Below, piece after piece: positions 1 through 5,860 of a DNA stretch of 6,666 bases. The notes beneath the pieces are model-generated. The model did no database searches. It worked only from the letters and a program-made list of their open reading frames with translations, and was not told the DNA's origin. This DNA is from Planktothrix sp. UBA8402 (GTDB lineage Bacteria > Cyanobacteriota > Cyanobacteriia > Cyanobacteriales > Microcoleaceae), in contig DMPJ01000555.1 of the NCBI GenBank assembly GCA_003456035.1, forward strand, positions 1 through 6,666, given 5' to 3'. Within the stretch, counting starts at the first letter, position 1, and each line of letters opens with the position of its first letter. The position numbers and the translations under genes were made by a program.

Positions 1-38
1 GTGCGTTGTTCAGGTATCAGTAAAGTGGCTGTAGTCAT
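1..38 (-). CDS. 5' end of a Uma2-like (DUF820) gene, partial
   Basis: Only the first 12 codons are present. The minus strand reads ATG at 38 and then MTTATLLIPEQR before leaving the window. The start is well supported by a GGAGG Shine-Dalgarno at 53-49, ten bases upstream. From memory, cyanobacterial Uma2-family proteins (PD-(D/E)XK nuclease fold, very abundant in this phylum and mostly of unknown role) often begin with MTT.TL..PEQR-like sequence, which is the only basis for the family call. The catalytic region lies outside the window. The gene diverges from the higBA operon to its right. The family is uncertain; the reading frame and start are much safer. Confidence 0.5.
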   Translation of the reverse strand, partial: MTTATLLIPEQR

Positions 39-48
39 ATTAAGTTTA

Positions 49-53
49 CCTCC
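49..53 (-). promoter_or_regulatory. Shine-Dalgarno of the leftward gene
   Basis: GGAGG on the minus strand, 10 nt before the ATG at 38. This is what makes the 38-base stub believable as a gene start. A TATAAT hexamer on the same strand at 67-62 may be its -10 box, but I see no convincing -35 at the right distance. Confidence 0.6.
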
Positions 54-186
54 ATCAATTTATTATAACCCAACATTTGAGATGATGATATGTCTATGGG
101 TTATGAATATCTGACCCCTGAGCCTAAACTCATCCTCTTTACAAAACTTAATAATCTTTATTTAGCGTAACTCAATCCTTTAATCC

Positions 187-216
187 TTGAAAATGCCCAA
201 CCAATACCCCTATATA
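187..216 (+). promoter_or_regulatory. Possible distal promoter of higBA (weak)
   Basis: TTGAAA at 187-192 matches five of six bases of the -35 consensus. TATATA at 211-216 lies 18 nt downstream and is part of the perfect palindrome CTATATATAG. The spacing is acceptable, but in such AT-rich DNA a match of this quality can arise by chance. Confidence 0.25.
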
Positions 217-259
217 TAGTGTAATTACTCCCATTCCCTGCCATTCTCGATCAAGGTAA

Positions 260-288
260 TTGCACCTAATCATAAAAAAAATTATAAT
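260..288 (+). promoter_or_regulatory. Candidate promoter of the higBA operon
   Basis: TTGCAC at 260-265 and a perfect TATAAT at 283-288 are separated by exactly 17 nt. The -35 matches consensus only in its first three bases. Transcription would start near 295 and give a leader of roughly 68 nt that includes both inverted repeats in front of the toxin gene. Confidence 0.4.
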
Positions 289-303
289 AGATTAAGTGAT
301 TCA

Positions 304-359
304 CCCCAAAGCCGAATTGTTTACTATAAAATAGTAGAAATAAAAATAGGCTTGGGGAG
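304..359 (+). promoter_or_regulatory. Nested inverted repeats over the higB ribosome-binding site
   Basis: Outer stem: CCCCAAAGCC at 304-313 pairs with GGCTTGGGG at 349-357, giving nine pairs with one bulged A (310). Inner stem: TACTAT at 322-327 and ATAGTA at 331-336, six pairs around AAA. The right arm of the outer stem contains most of the GGGGAG Shine-Dalgarno of the toxin at 354-359, so in RNA it would block ribosome access. At the DNA level the inner repeat is also a plausible operator for the HigA protein. Pairing is seen directly; the regulatory role is inferred. Confidence 0.4.
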
Positions 360-362
360 TTC

Positions 363-665
363 ATGAAATTTCAATTTAAAAACAAAAAATTACAAGCACT
401 TTATACGGAAGAAAAAAATGCCCATAAATACCCTAACGACGTAGTAGATCGTTTTTTTGAGGTAATCACATTAATTGACGGAATACCAAATGAACAAGAT
501 CTCTATAACTTCAAAGGGCTAAGATTTGAAAAACTAAAAGGAGAACGAGGCAAAAAGGGACAACACTCAATCCGTCTTAATGGACAATGGCGTTTAATTC
601 TTATGATTAAAAAAAACTCAGACGGTAATTTTATCCTAGTGATCGATATTGAAGACTATCACTAA
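363..665 (+). CDS. higB: HigB-type toxin, RelE/ParE superfamily
   Basis: A 100-residue protein of normal length for plasmid-maintenance killer/HigB toxins (PF05015-like). HigB toxins are ribosome-dependent mRNA endonucleases kept in check by the HigA partner. Visible signatures are the core LKGERGKKGQHSIRLNGQWRL around residues 58-78, with the typical (Y/H)SIR.N.QWR pattern, and the terminal DYH at 98-100. The order toxin first, antitoxin second, is the HigBA arrangement. The ATG is preceded by GGGGAG only 3 nt away, a cramped ribosome site compared with the antitoxin's, which suggests low toxin synthesis. Family assignment is strong; toxicity and target are inferred. It shows no similarity by eye to the second HigB at the right edge, which belongs to another family. 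Confidence 0.88.
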   Translation: MKFQFKNKKLQALYTEEKNAHKYPNDVVDRFFEVITLIDGIPNEQDLYNFKGLRFEKLKGERGKKGQHSIRLNGQWRLILMIKKNSDGNFILVIDIEDYH

Positions 666-676
666 GGCAATATTTT

Positions 677-683
677 AGGAGGA
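677..683 (+). promoter_or_regulatory. Strong Shine-Dalgarno of the antitoxin gene
   Basis: AGGAGGA at 677-683, 8 nt before the antitoxin ATG at 692, is near-ideal. It contrasts with the toxin's poorly spaced and possibly hidden site and fits the expected excess of antitoxin over toxin from one mRNA. Confidence 0.7.
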
Positions 684-691
684 GCAGGAAA

Positions 692-1774
692 ATGGGAAAC
701 AAACTTATACCCGCACGAATTGTTACACCAGGCGACATTTTAAGCATGGAATTAGAAGCTCGTGGTTGGACACAAAAGGATCTTGCCGAGATTATGGATC
801 GCCCGGCTCAAACAATTAATGCTATTATCAACGCCAAAAAAGAAATCACTCCCGAAACTGCCATAGAATTAGCTGAGGCCTTGGGAACTTCCGCAGAAGT
901 TTGGACAAATCTCGAAACTAATTATCGTTTACATCGGGCAAAAAAAAATGCTGATCATCAGGCAATTTCAAGACGGAGAAGATTATACGAACTTGTCCCT
1001 ATTTCAGAACTGATTAAAAGACAATGGCTACCCCAGACAAAAACCCTAGAAGAATTAGAAACCTCAGTTTGTAACTTTCTTGATATCGCCTCTCCGACGG
1101 AAACCCCTAAACTAGCCGTTAATTTTCGTCATAACCATACCCTACAATCAGAAGATACGGCCTTAATTGCTTGGATTAAAAGAGTTGAACATTTAGCCAA
1201 AATGCAATCTGTAGGAAAATTTGACCGAGAACAACTAAAATCTGCTATTCCTAAAATTCTTAGCTATGCCCAGACCCAAGAAAACATCAATAAAGTTCCT
1301 CCCTTACTGACGTCTTTGGGGGTTCATTTCGTAATTGTTCCCCATCTGTCTAAAACATACCTAGACGGGGCAACCTTTACCATTAATAATCACCCTATAA
1401 TTGCCTTAACCCAGAGATATAACCGGATTGATTCTTTCTGGTTTACCCTAATGCACGAATTAGGTCATATTGTCGCAGGTCATGAAGGTATATATTTAGA
1501 TGACCTCAGCCAACTAGAAGATAATCCCCAAGAAAAAGAAGCAAATCAACTCTCCTGTGATTGGTTAATTGATAGTAATGCCTTGGCTGAATTTGTTGCT
1601 ACTCACTCCTCTCGCTTCTCAACTAAAGCGATTGAGAAATTTGCTCAGAGTCAAGAGCGTCATCCGGGTATTATTGTCGGTCGTCTTCAATATGAAGGTA
1701 AGATTCCTTACAAAAATCATCGGAAATACCTGGTTAAAGTTGATGAATTACTGACTTATATAGATCATCCTTAA
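692..1774 (+). CDS. higA: HigA-type XRE antitoxin fused to an ImmA/IrrE (M78) metallopeptidase
   Basis: A 360-residue two-domain protein, far longer than a plain HigA of about 100 residues. Residues about 10-80 form a HigA/VapI-type helix-turn-helix, with helices in WTQKDLAEIMDRPAQTINAI and the family-typical GTSAEVWTNLETNYRL at 65-80. A helical linker follows, and the C-terminal half is an ImmA/IrrE zinc-peptidase domain: HELGH at 255-259 (codons from 1454), then EKEANQ at 281-286, whose Glu283 is the likely third zinc ligand. No catalytic residue is missing. The helix-turn-helix should neutralise HigB and repress the operon. What the peptidase cuts is unknown; ImmA and IrrE cleave HTH repressors in other bacteria, so self-cleavage or partner cleavage is a reasonable hypothesis. 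It follows the toxin gene by 26 nt and is surely cotranscribed with it. Confidence 0.88.
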   Translation: MGNKLIPARIVTPGDILSMELEARGWTQKDLAEIMDRPAQTINAIINAKKEITPETAIELAEALGTSAEVWTNLETNYRLHRAKKNADHQAISRRRRLYELVPISELIKRQWLPQTKTLEELETSVCNFLDIASPTETPKLAVNFRHNHTLQSEDTALIAWIKRVEHLAKMQSVGKFDREQLKSAIPKILSYAQTQENINKVPPLLTSLGVHFVIVPHLSKTYLDGATFTINNHPIIALTQRYNRIDSFWFTLMHELGHIVAGHEGIYLDDLSQLEDNPQEKEANQLSCDWLIDSNALAEFVATHSSRFSTKAIEKFAQSQERHPGIIVGRLQYEGKIPYKNHRKYLVKVDELLTYIDHP

Positions 1775-1820
1775 ACAGAATAAATAATCTGCTTCACTGA
1801 CTCAGCATCAACTCTAAAAT

Positions 1821-1862
1821 ATTCCCTACTCTTTTTCAATTCCAGAAAGAAGAATAGGGAAT
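1821..1862. terminator. Hairpin between convergent higA and argD, probable bidirectional terminator
   Basis: ATTCCCTA at 1821-1828 and TAGGGAAT at 1855-1862 form eight perfect pairs. After one C-A mismatch the stem continues with TCTTTTT at 1830-1836 against the A/G-rich 1847-1853, seven more pairs including one G-U, closing a loop of about 10 nt. It sits in the 96-nt gap between two genes that end towards each other. Neither flank has a strong T-run (the argD side reads ATTTTA), so termination strength is uncertain. Confidence 0.5.
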
Positions 1863-1870
1863 TTCTAACA

Positions 1871-3130
1871 TCAAGCCGTTAACTGTTGTAAAGCATTTTC
1901 AACCGCTTGTAAAGCCAGATTAACTTCATCTTCTGTCACAATTAATGGTGGTACAAAACGTAACACTTTCGGGCCAGCCGGAACTAATAATAACCCGGCT
2001 TCCATTGCCACTTTCACCACTTGAGGAGAAGTTAATTCAATCTCCTCTTTCAATTCCAAACCATTAATTAAACCCCAACCTCGGACTTCAGCAATTAAAT
2101 CAGGATATTTTTGAGCAATTTCTGTTAACTTGCTACGAATTTGTTCACCCCGTTTCTGTACATTTTCTAGTATATTTTCCCGTTCCAATGTTTGACAAAC
2201 AGCCAACGCTACCGCACAAACAAAAGGATTTCCGCCAAAGGTAGACGCATGACTTCCAGGTTCAAAAACATCACAAAACCCTTTACACATCATCGCCCCG
2301 ATGGGAATACCACCGCCCAAACCCTTCGCCGAGGTAAAAATATCCGGCTCAATTCCTAAATTTTCATAACCCCATAATTTACCACTACGACCCATGCCAA
2401 CTTGAACTTCATCTAATATTAAAAGAATGCCTTTTTGATCGCAAATTTGCCGAACTCGTTGAAAATATGCCATATCTCCAGGACGGACACCCCCTTCTCC
2501 TTGCAGCGCTTCTAACATAATAGCTGCCACCCGTCGCCCATCTTTATCGACATCAGCAATTGTTGATTCTAAAGCCTGAATATCATTATAAGGAACATAA
2601 ACAAAACCTGGCACTAACGGACTAAAACCTTTTTGATATTTAGGCTGTCCCGTAGCAGTAATTGTGGCTAAAGTTCGACCATGAAAACTGGCATGGGCAG
2701 TAATAATAACCGGGTCTTCAATATTTAATTTTTCATGGGCATATTTCCGAGCTAATTTAATCGCGCCTTCGTTTGCTTCCGCTCCAGAATTACAGAAAAA
2801 TGCCTTATCTGCACAGGAATGATCTGTTAACCATTTGGCTAATTCTCCCTGCACGGGAACATAATATAAATTAGAAACATGGTGCAAGGTTTTAATTTGT
2901 TGAGTGACCGCTTCAATTAATACCGGATGGGCGTGTCCCAGGGTACAAGTAGCAATTCCCGCCACAAAATCTAAGTATTCTTTACCGTTGGTATCCCAAA
3001 CCCGACACCCTTCTCCCCTTTCCAATGCAATCGGAAAACGGGCGTAGGTATTCATAACATGGGAATTAAAGTCATCAATACTAAAATCGCTGGTAACAGG
3101 CGCTTTTTTGACTAAGGTTTCTGGACTCAT
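1871..3130 (-). CDS. argD: Acetylornithine aminotransferase
   Basis: A 419-residue class-III, PLP-dependent aminotransferase of usual length. It converts N-acetylglutamate semialdehyde and glutamate to N-acetylornithine in cytoplasmic arginine synthesis; many ArgD enzymes also act on succinyl-diaminopimelate in lysine synthesis. Motifs in order: YLDFVAGIATCTLGHAHP (53-70), NSGAEANEGAIKLARK (114-129, cofactor phosphate region), SFHGRT (148-153), LILDEVQVGMGRSG (237-250, with Asp240 for the PLP ring nitrogen), SAKGLGGGIPIGAM (267-280, with Lys269 as the Schiff-base lysine), and STFGGNP (296-302). The ATG at 3130 has AGGAG six nt upstream (3141-3137). An 85-nt gap separates it from the preceding gene, so it may have its own promoter; only a TAAAAT at 3173-3168 resembles a -10 box. 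It is intact and looks like a core gene. Ornithine/GABA aminotransferases are relatives, but the cyanobacterial ArgD pattern fits best. Confidence 0.93.
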   Translation of the reverse strand: MSPETLVKKAPVTSDFSIDDFNSHVMNTYARFPIALERGEGCRVWDTNGKEYLDFVAGIATCTLGHAHPVLIEAVTQQIKTLHHVSNLYYVPVQGELAKWLTDHSCADKAFFCNSGAEANEGAIKLARKYAHEKLNIEDPVIITAHASFHGRTLATITATGQPKYQKGFSPLVPGFVYVPYNDIQALESTIADVDKDGRRVAAIMLEALQGEGGVRPGDMAYFQRVRQICDQKGILLILDEVQVGMGRSGKLWGYENLGIEPDIFTSAKGLGGGIPIGAMMCKGFCDVFEPGSHASTFGGNPFVCAVALAVCQTLERENILENVQKRGEQIRSKLTEIAQKYPDLIAEVRGWGLINGLELKEEIELTSPQVVKVAMEAGLLLVPAGPKVLRFVPPLIVTEDEVNLALQAVENALQQLTA

Positions 3131-3215
3131 AAATTACTCCTGAATTCGGTTTGTGTTTGATTTCTAAATTTTAGGGTAAAATCTTCATTTCGGGGTTTAT
3201 TTTGTTACCAAATCC

Positions 3216-3590
3216 CTATAATTTATATTCCAAAGGTTGACAAAATTGATCAATTCCCGATTTTACTGCATAAATTACCACCGGAGTAATTAATAGGGCT
3301 GGACATTGATTTTCGGCAATTAGAGATTCTACCATTGCGGTAACATTACCCTTAATTAATTCTTCCCGCAGGTCTTTATTGCACAAACTAACCCGATATC
3401 TTTTTGCTAACCCATCTAACCAATTTTCAGAAGTATCCGGTGACTGACCCACATAAATTGCCATTTCAATTGTCGCATCTTCGATATCTCCTTCACAATT
3501 TTCAATTCTATCTAATGCTTCTAAAGCAACGGAATATTCAGCCAATTGCGAGCGAAATTGAGCAATCTCTTGAGAAGTTAGAATCATCAT
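3216..3590 (-). CDS. Conserved-looking hypothetical protein downstream of ruvC
   Basis: A 124-residue protein that I do not recognise as a named family. It has no signal peptide and no clear membrane segment; only residues 98-109 (ALLITPVVIYAV) are strongly hydrophobic, and that is short for a membrane helix. The N-terminal half is acidic and helical in character. It has three cysteines (32, 70, 96 by my count, plus one near 117), without a metal-binding spacing. It begins with two consecutive ATG codons (3590 and 3587), 6 nt after the ruvC stop, and no Shine-Dalgarno is visible, so translation is probably coupled to ruvC. That coupling argues for a real gene and possibly a function linked to ruvC, but does not define one. 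The opposite-strand 62-codon frame here is a shadow. Confidence 0.75.
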   Translation of the reverse strand: MMILTSQEIAQFRSQLAEYSVALEALDRIENCEGDIEDATIEMAIYVGQSPDTSENWLDGLAKRYRVSLCNKDLREELIKGNVTAMVESLIAENQCPALLITPVVIYAVKSGIDQFCQPLEYKL

Positions 3591-3596
3591 AAATTA

Positions 3597-4115
3597 TCAA
3601 CTTAATTCATACTGAAAAATTATATCAGGATCAAACCAAGCTGTTAATGCGGTAGCTAAAGCATCCGCAGCATCATCAGGTTTAGGAATTTCTGTTAAAT
3701 TCAATTCCCTAGCCACAGCTTCTTGAACTTGATATTTATCCGCATTGCCATGTCCCGTCAACGCCTTTTTAACTTGACCGGGAGTAAACTCAATTAACGG
3801 AATCTGGTGTTGAGCCAAAACCAATAATAACACTCCTTTCGCTTGAGCAACAGCAATGGTATTTGCCATGCGATAAAAAAATAGTTTTTCCACAATAGCT
3901 AAATCCGGTTTTATATGGGTTAATAACTGGTTTAAATCATCATAAATAGTACATAAACGCTTGCCCAATTCAGTTTTAGCCGGGGTTTTAATTACTCCAA
4001 AATCAATCATAGAAACAGATTTTTGTTCCTGAGTTTGAGCATCAATTTCACACTCTATTGCTCCAAATCCTAATATTGCCAAACCCGGATCAAAACCCAA
4101 AATTATTTTTTTCAT
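3597..4115 (-). CDS. ruvC: Crossover junction endodeoxyribonuclease RuvC
   Basis: A 172-residue Holliday-junction resolvase, normal length. As a dimer with the RuvAB branch-migration motor it cuts four-way junctions symmetrically during recombination and repair. All four acidic catalytic residues are visible: Asp9 in GFDPG near the N-terminus, Glu76 in AIVEKLFF, and Asp148 and Asp151 in [11 protein letters not shown]; these correspond to Asp7, Glu66, Asp138 and Asp141 of E. coli RuvC. The conserved [14 protein letters not shown] lies at 121-134. The start at 4115 is right because the first catalytic Asp follows only eight residues later. No Shine-Dalgarno is visible before it. It lies 55 nt downstream of chlI, separated by a palindromic repeat, and 6 nt upstream of an unrecognised gene, with which it forms a transcription unit. 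Confidence 0.95.
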   Translation of the reverse strand: MKKIILGFDPGLAILGFGAIECEIDAQTQEQKSVSMIDFGVIKTPAKTELGKRLCTIYDDLNQLLTHIKPDLAIVEKLFFYRMANTIAVAQAKGVLLLVLAQHQIPLIEFTPGQVKKALTGHGNADKYQVQEAVARELNLTEIPKPDDAADALATALTAWFDPDIIFQYELS

Positions 4116-4123
4116 AAATGTAG

Positions 4124-4150
4124 GGTGCGTAAGCGATCAGCGCACGCACC
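4124..4150. repeat. Palindromic repeat between chlI and ruvC
   Basis: GGTGCGT (4124-4130) and ACGCACC (4144-4150) form seven pairs, and GCG/CGC (4133-4135, 4141-4143) add three more around ATCAG, with AA as a bulge. In the + direction it is followed by ATTTTTC; in the chlI/ruvC direction there is no T-run. Sequences of the type TAGGGTGCGT...ACGCACC are, from memory, common dispersed intergenic palindromes in cyanobacterial genomes. It could weaken read-through from chlI into ruvC or act as an mRNA 3'-end stabiliser. The pairing is certain; membership of a repeat family needs a genome search. Confidence 0.6.
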
Positions 4151-4170
4151 ATTTTTCTTTCAACCGTCAA

Positions 4171-5262
4171 CTACACTTCTGGTAAACCAAAAACTTGACG
4201 GAAAACCTTCTGAACTTTGAAACCAGAATCAATTGTTTCCAAAGGATCTTTGCGTAAACGGTGACGCAAACATAAAGTAATCACCCGTTGAATATCATCG
4301 ACAGTTACTTCCGTTCGTTGTTCAAAAGCAGCTAAGGCTTTTGCCGCCCGGTTACTAACAATATCTCCGCGTAAACCATCCACATCTAATTCTGAACAAA
4401 CCTGAGAAATTTTTACCCGTAAATCATAATCAATTTCTACAGAAGCGAGAATGGTTTGAGCTTCTACAAGTTGATGTTGTAATTGGTGTTGGTCGTTAAT
4501 ATGCTTTTCTAAAAAAACTTCAGGATTTTGATCAAAAGAGGTGCGTTCTTCAACAATTTTAACTCGTAAATTCGGTTCTTTTACGGTTCTAATTTCGGCG
4601 TGCATTCCAAACCGATCTAATAATTGCGGACGTAACTCCCCTTCTTCGGGATTTCCCGAACCCACTAACACAAACCTTGCCGGGTGACGAATAGAAATTC
4701 CCTCCCTTTCCACAGTATTCCAACCACTAGCCGCCGAGTCTAACAAAACATCAACTAAGTGATCATCGAGGAGATTGACTTCATCCACATACAAAATCCC
4801 CCGATTTGCTTTAGCTAAAAGTCCTGGTTCAAAGGCTTTCACCCCTTCAGACAAGGCTTTCTCAATATCAATTGTACCACAAACTCGGTCTTCCGTAGCC
4901 CCCAAAGGCAGATCCACCATCGGGACTTTTTTCCGAGATATGGGAACATCCTGGTGCTGACTCAGGCGCTCCCGGACGTTATCACTCATCAATTCTGCAT
5001 CGGTGGGATGGCTATTAAAGGGGTCATCGGCGATGACTTCAATTTCGGGAAGCAAGTCCGCTAGGGCGCGGATAGTGGTTGATTTTCCCGTCCCCCGATC
5101 CCCCATAATCATCACACCACCGATCTTAGGATCGATAGTATTTAAAATTAAAGCCAGTTTCATTTCTTCCTGGCCAACAATTGCGGTGAAGGGAAAAACA
5201 GGACGACGAGACAGGTTGACCGTTGTTTGTGTATCTTTTGGCAGTGCGACAGTTGAACTCAC
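4171..5262 (-). CDS. chlI: Magnesium chelatase ATPase subunit I
   Basis: A 363-residue AAA+ ATPase, full length. With ChlD and ChlH it inserts Mg2+ into protoporphyrin IX, the first committed step of chlorophyll synthesis. Visible motifs: Walker [10 protein letters not shown] (54-62), Walker [11 protein letters not shown] (156-165, Asp160-Glu161), sensor-1 [20 protein letters not shown] (200-219, Asn204 and a candidate arginine finger), and sensor-2 DGLRGD (295-300, Arg298). Cys128 (DRVCGT) and Cys289 (QVCSEL) align at a constant offset of 65 with redox-active Cys193 and Cys354 of Arabidopsis CHLI1 (numbering from memory), whereas the plant Cys102 position is Ala37. The start is GTG; an in-frame TAA at 5268-5266 rules out anything earlier, and GAGAG lies about 7 nt upstream. 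It diverges from the DUF29 gene across 124 nt. Confidence 0.96.
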   Translation of the reverse strand: MSSTVALPKDTQTTVNLSRRPVFPFTAIVGQEEMKLALILNTIDPKIGGVMIMGDRGTGKSTTIRALADLLPEIEVIADDPFNSHPTDAELMSDNVRERLSQHQDVPISRKKVPMVDLPLGATEDRVCGTIDIEKALSEGVKAFEPGLLAKANRGILYVDEVNLLDDHLVDVLLDSAASGWNTVEREGISIRHPARFVLVGSGNPEEGELRPQLLDRFGMHAEIRTVKEPNLRVKIVEERTSFDQNPEVFLEKHINDQHQLQHQLVEAQTILASVEIDYDLRVKISQVCSELDVDGLRGDIVSNRAAKALAAFEQRTEVTVDDIQRVITLCLRHRLRKDPLETIDSGFKVQKVFRQVFGLPEV

Positions 5263-5386
5263 AGTTTACTCTCAATTTCTAATATTAACGTAATTTATTT
5301 TTGCACATTTGGGGGACAATGGGTTCAATCATCCGTCGACCGCCTGCTGTCATTGGTTCTTGAATTAACTTTAAAGGGTTGGAAAA

Positions 5387-5851
5387 ATGCTTAAACATCT
5401 CTATGAAAAAGATTTTCAACTTTGGCTTCAGCAAACAATTGAACAGTTAGAACAAGGCAATTTTGCTGCTGTGGATATGGAACATTTAGTTGAGGAGTTA
5501 ACCGAGTTGGGAAAATCGGAAAAAAATCATCTGGAAAGTAATTTGATGGTTTTGTTGGCGCATTTACTCAAGTTAAGGGTGCAACAAGATGCACCGGAAA
5601 TGATCAAGGGAAGTTGGTATAATTCCGTTGATGAAAATCGTCAGCGTGTTCAAAAGCAATTGCAACAAACTCCTTCTTTAAAATCTTATTTAAAAACTGC
5701 CCTGGAAACGGCTTATATTGATGGTCGTCGGTTAGCAATTAAAGAAGGAAAACGTGCTCAATTTGGGGTTCGTATTCCTAATCAAGAAGAATATTCTCAG
5801 ATTTGTCCGTTTTCAATTGAGCAAATTTTAGATGAAGATTTTTATGGTTAA
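5387..5851 (+). CDS. DUF29 family protein
   Basis: A 154-residue protein with the complete DUF29 (PF01724) pattern: YEKDFQLWL (6-14), the acidic VEELTELGKSEK (35-46), LLAHLLKLR (56-64), the tryptophan region around SWYNSVDENR (76-85), the AY..GR..A.KE helix (109-120) and the closing CPFSIEQILDEDFYG (140-154). It is probably all-helical and cytoplasmic, with no signal peptide or membrane helix. The family is abundant and often multicopy in cyanobacteria, and its function is unknown. The ATG at 5387 has a modest GGA-type ribosome site at 5381-5383. It is divergent from chlI and ends 9 nt from the end of the opposite-strand antitoxin gene, so it is not in an operon with either neighbour. Some DUF29 genes sit among toxin-antitoxin genes, but nothing in the sequence shows a joint role here. 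Confidence 0.9.
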   Translation: MLKHLYEKDFQLWLQQTIEQLEQGNFAAVDMEHLVEELTELGKSEKNHLESNLMVLLAHLLKLRVQQDAPEMIKGSWYNSVDENRQRVQKQLQQTPSLKSYLKTALETAYIDGRRLAIKEGKRAQFGVRIPNQEEYSQICPFSIEQILDEDFYG

Positions 5852-5860
5852 AATCCCTAA

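Larger units (their letters stand above)
54..362. other. Non-coding region between divergent genes
   Basis: These 309 nt hold no convincing gene on either strand. What can be seen: a TATAAT on the minus strand at 67-62, a 7-nt direct repeat AATCCTT in the 170s to 180s, a perfect palindrome CTATATATAG at 210-219, two candidate rightward promoters, and the two nested inverted repeats at 304-357 just before the toxin gene. The stretch from about 90 to 180 shows nothing I can interpret. Confidence 0.6.

Noticed and set aside
1..114. Open frame on the + strand from position 1 (GTG...) to a TGA at 112-114
   Set aside because: It overlaps the well-supported minus-strand start (GGAGG plus ATG), has no ribosome site, and its translation has no recognisable character.
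210..219. CTATATATAG palindrome as an origin or protein-binding site
   Set aside because: A ten-base AT palindrome is expected by chance in AT-rich intergenic DNA; no iterons or DnaA boxes accompany it.
1569..1754. 61-codon + frame inside the antitoxin gene
   Set aside because: Out-of-frame shadow of a clear ImmA/IrrE coding region.
3404..3592. 62-codon + frame opposite the gene downstream of ruvC
   Set aside because: Antisense shadow; the minus-strand frame is coupled to ruvC and is longer.
4775..5293. Two + strand frames (4775-4960, 5003-5293) opposite chlI
   Set aside because: They are antisense to the most conserved AAA+ motifs of ChlI, whose codon constraints explain the open frames.
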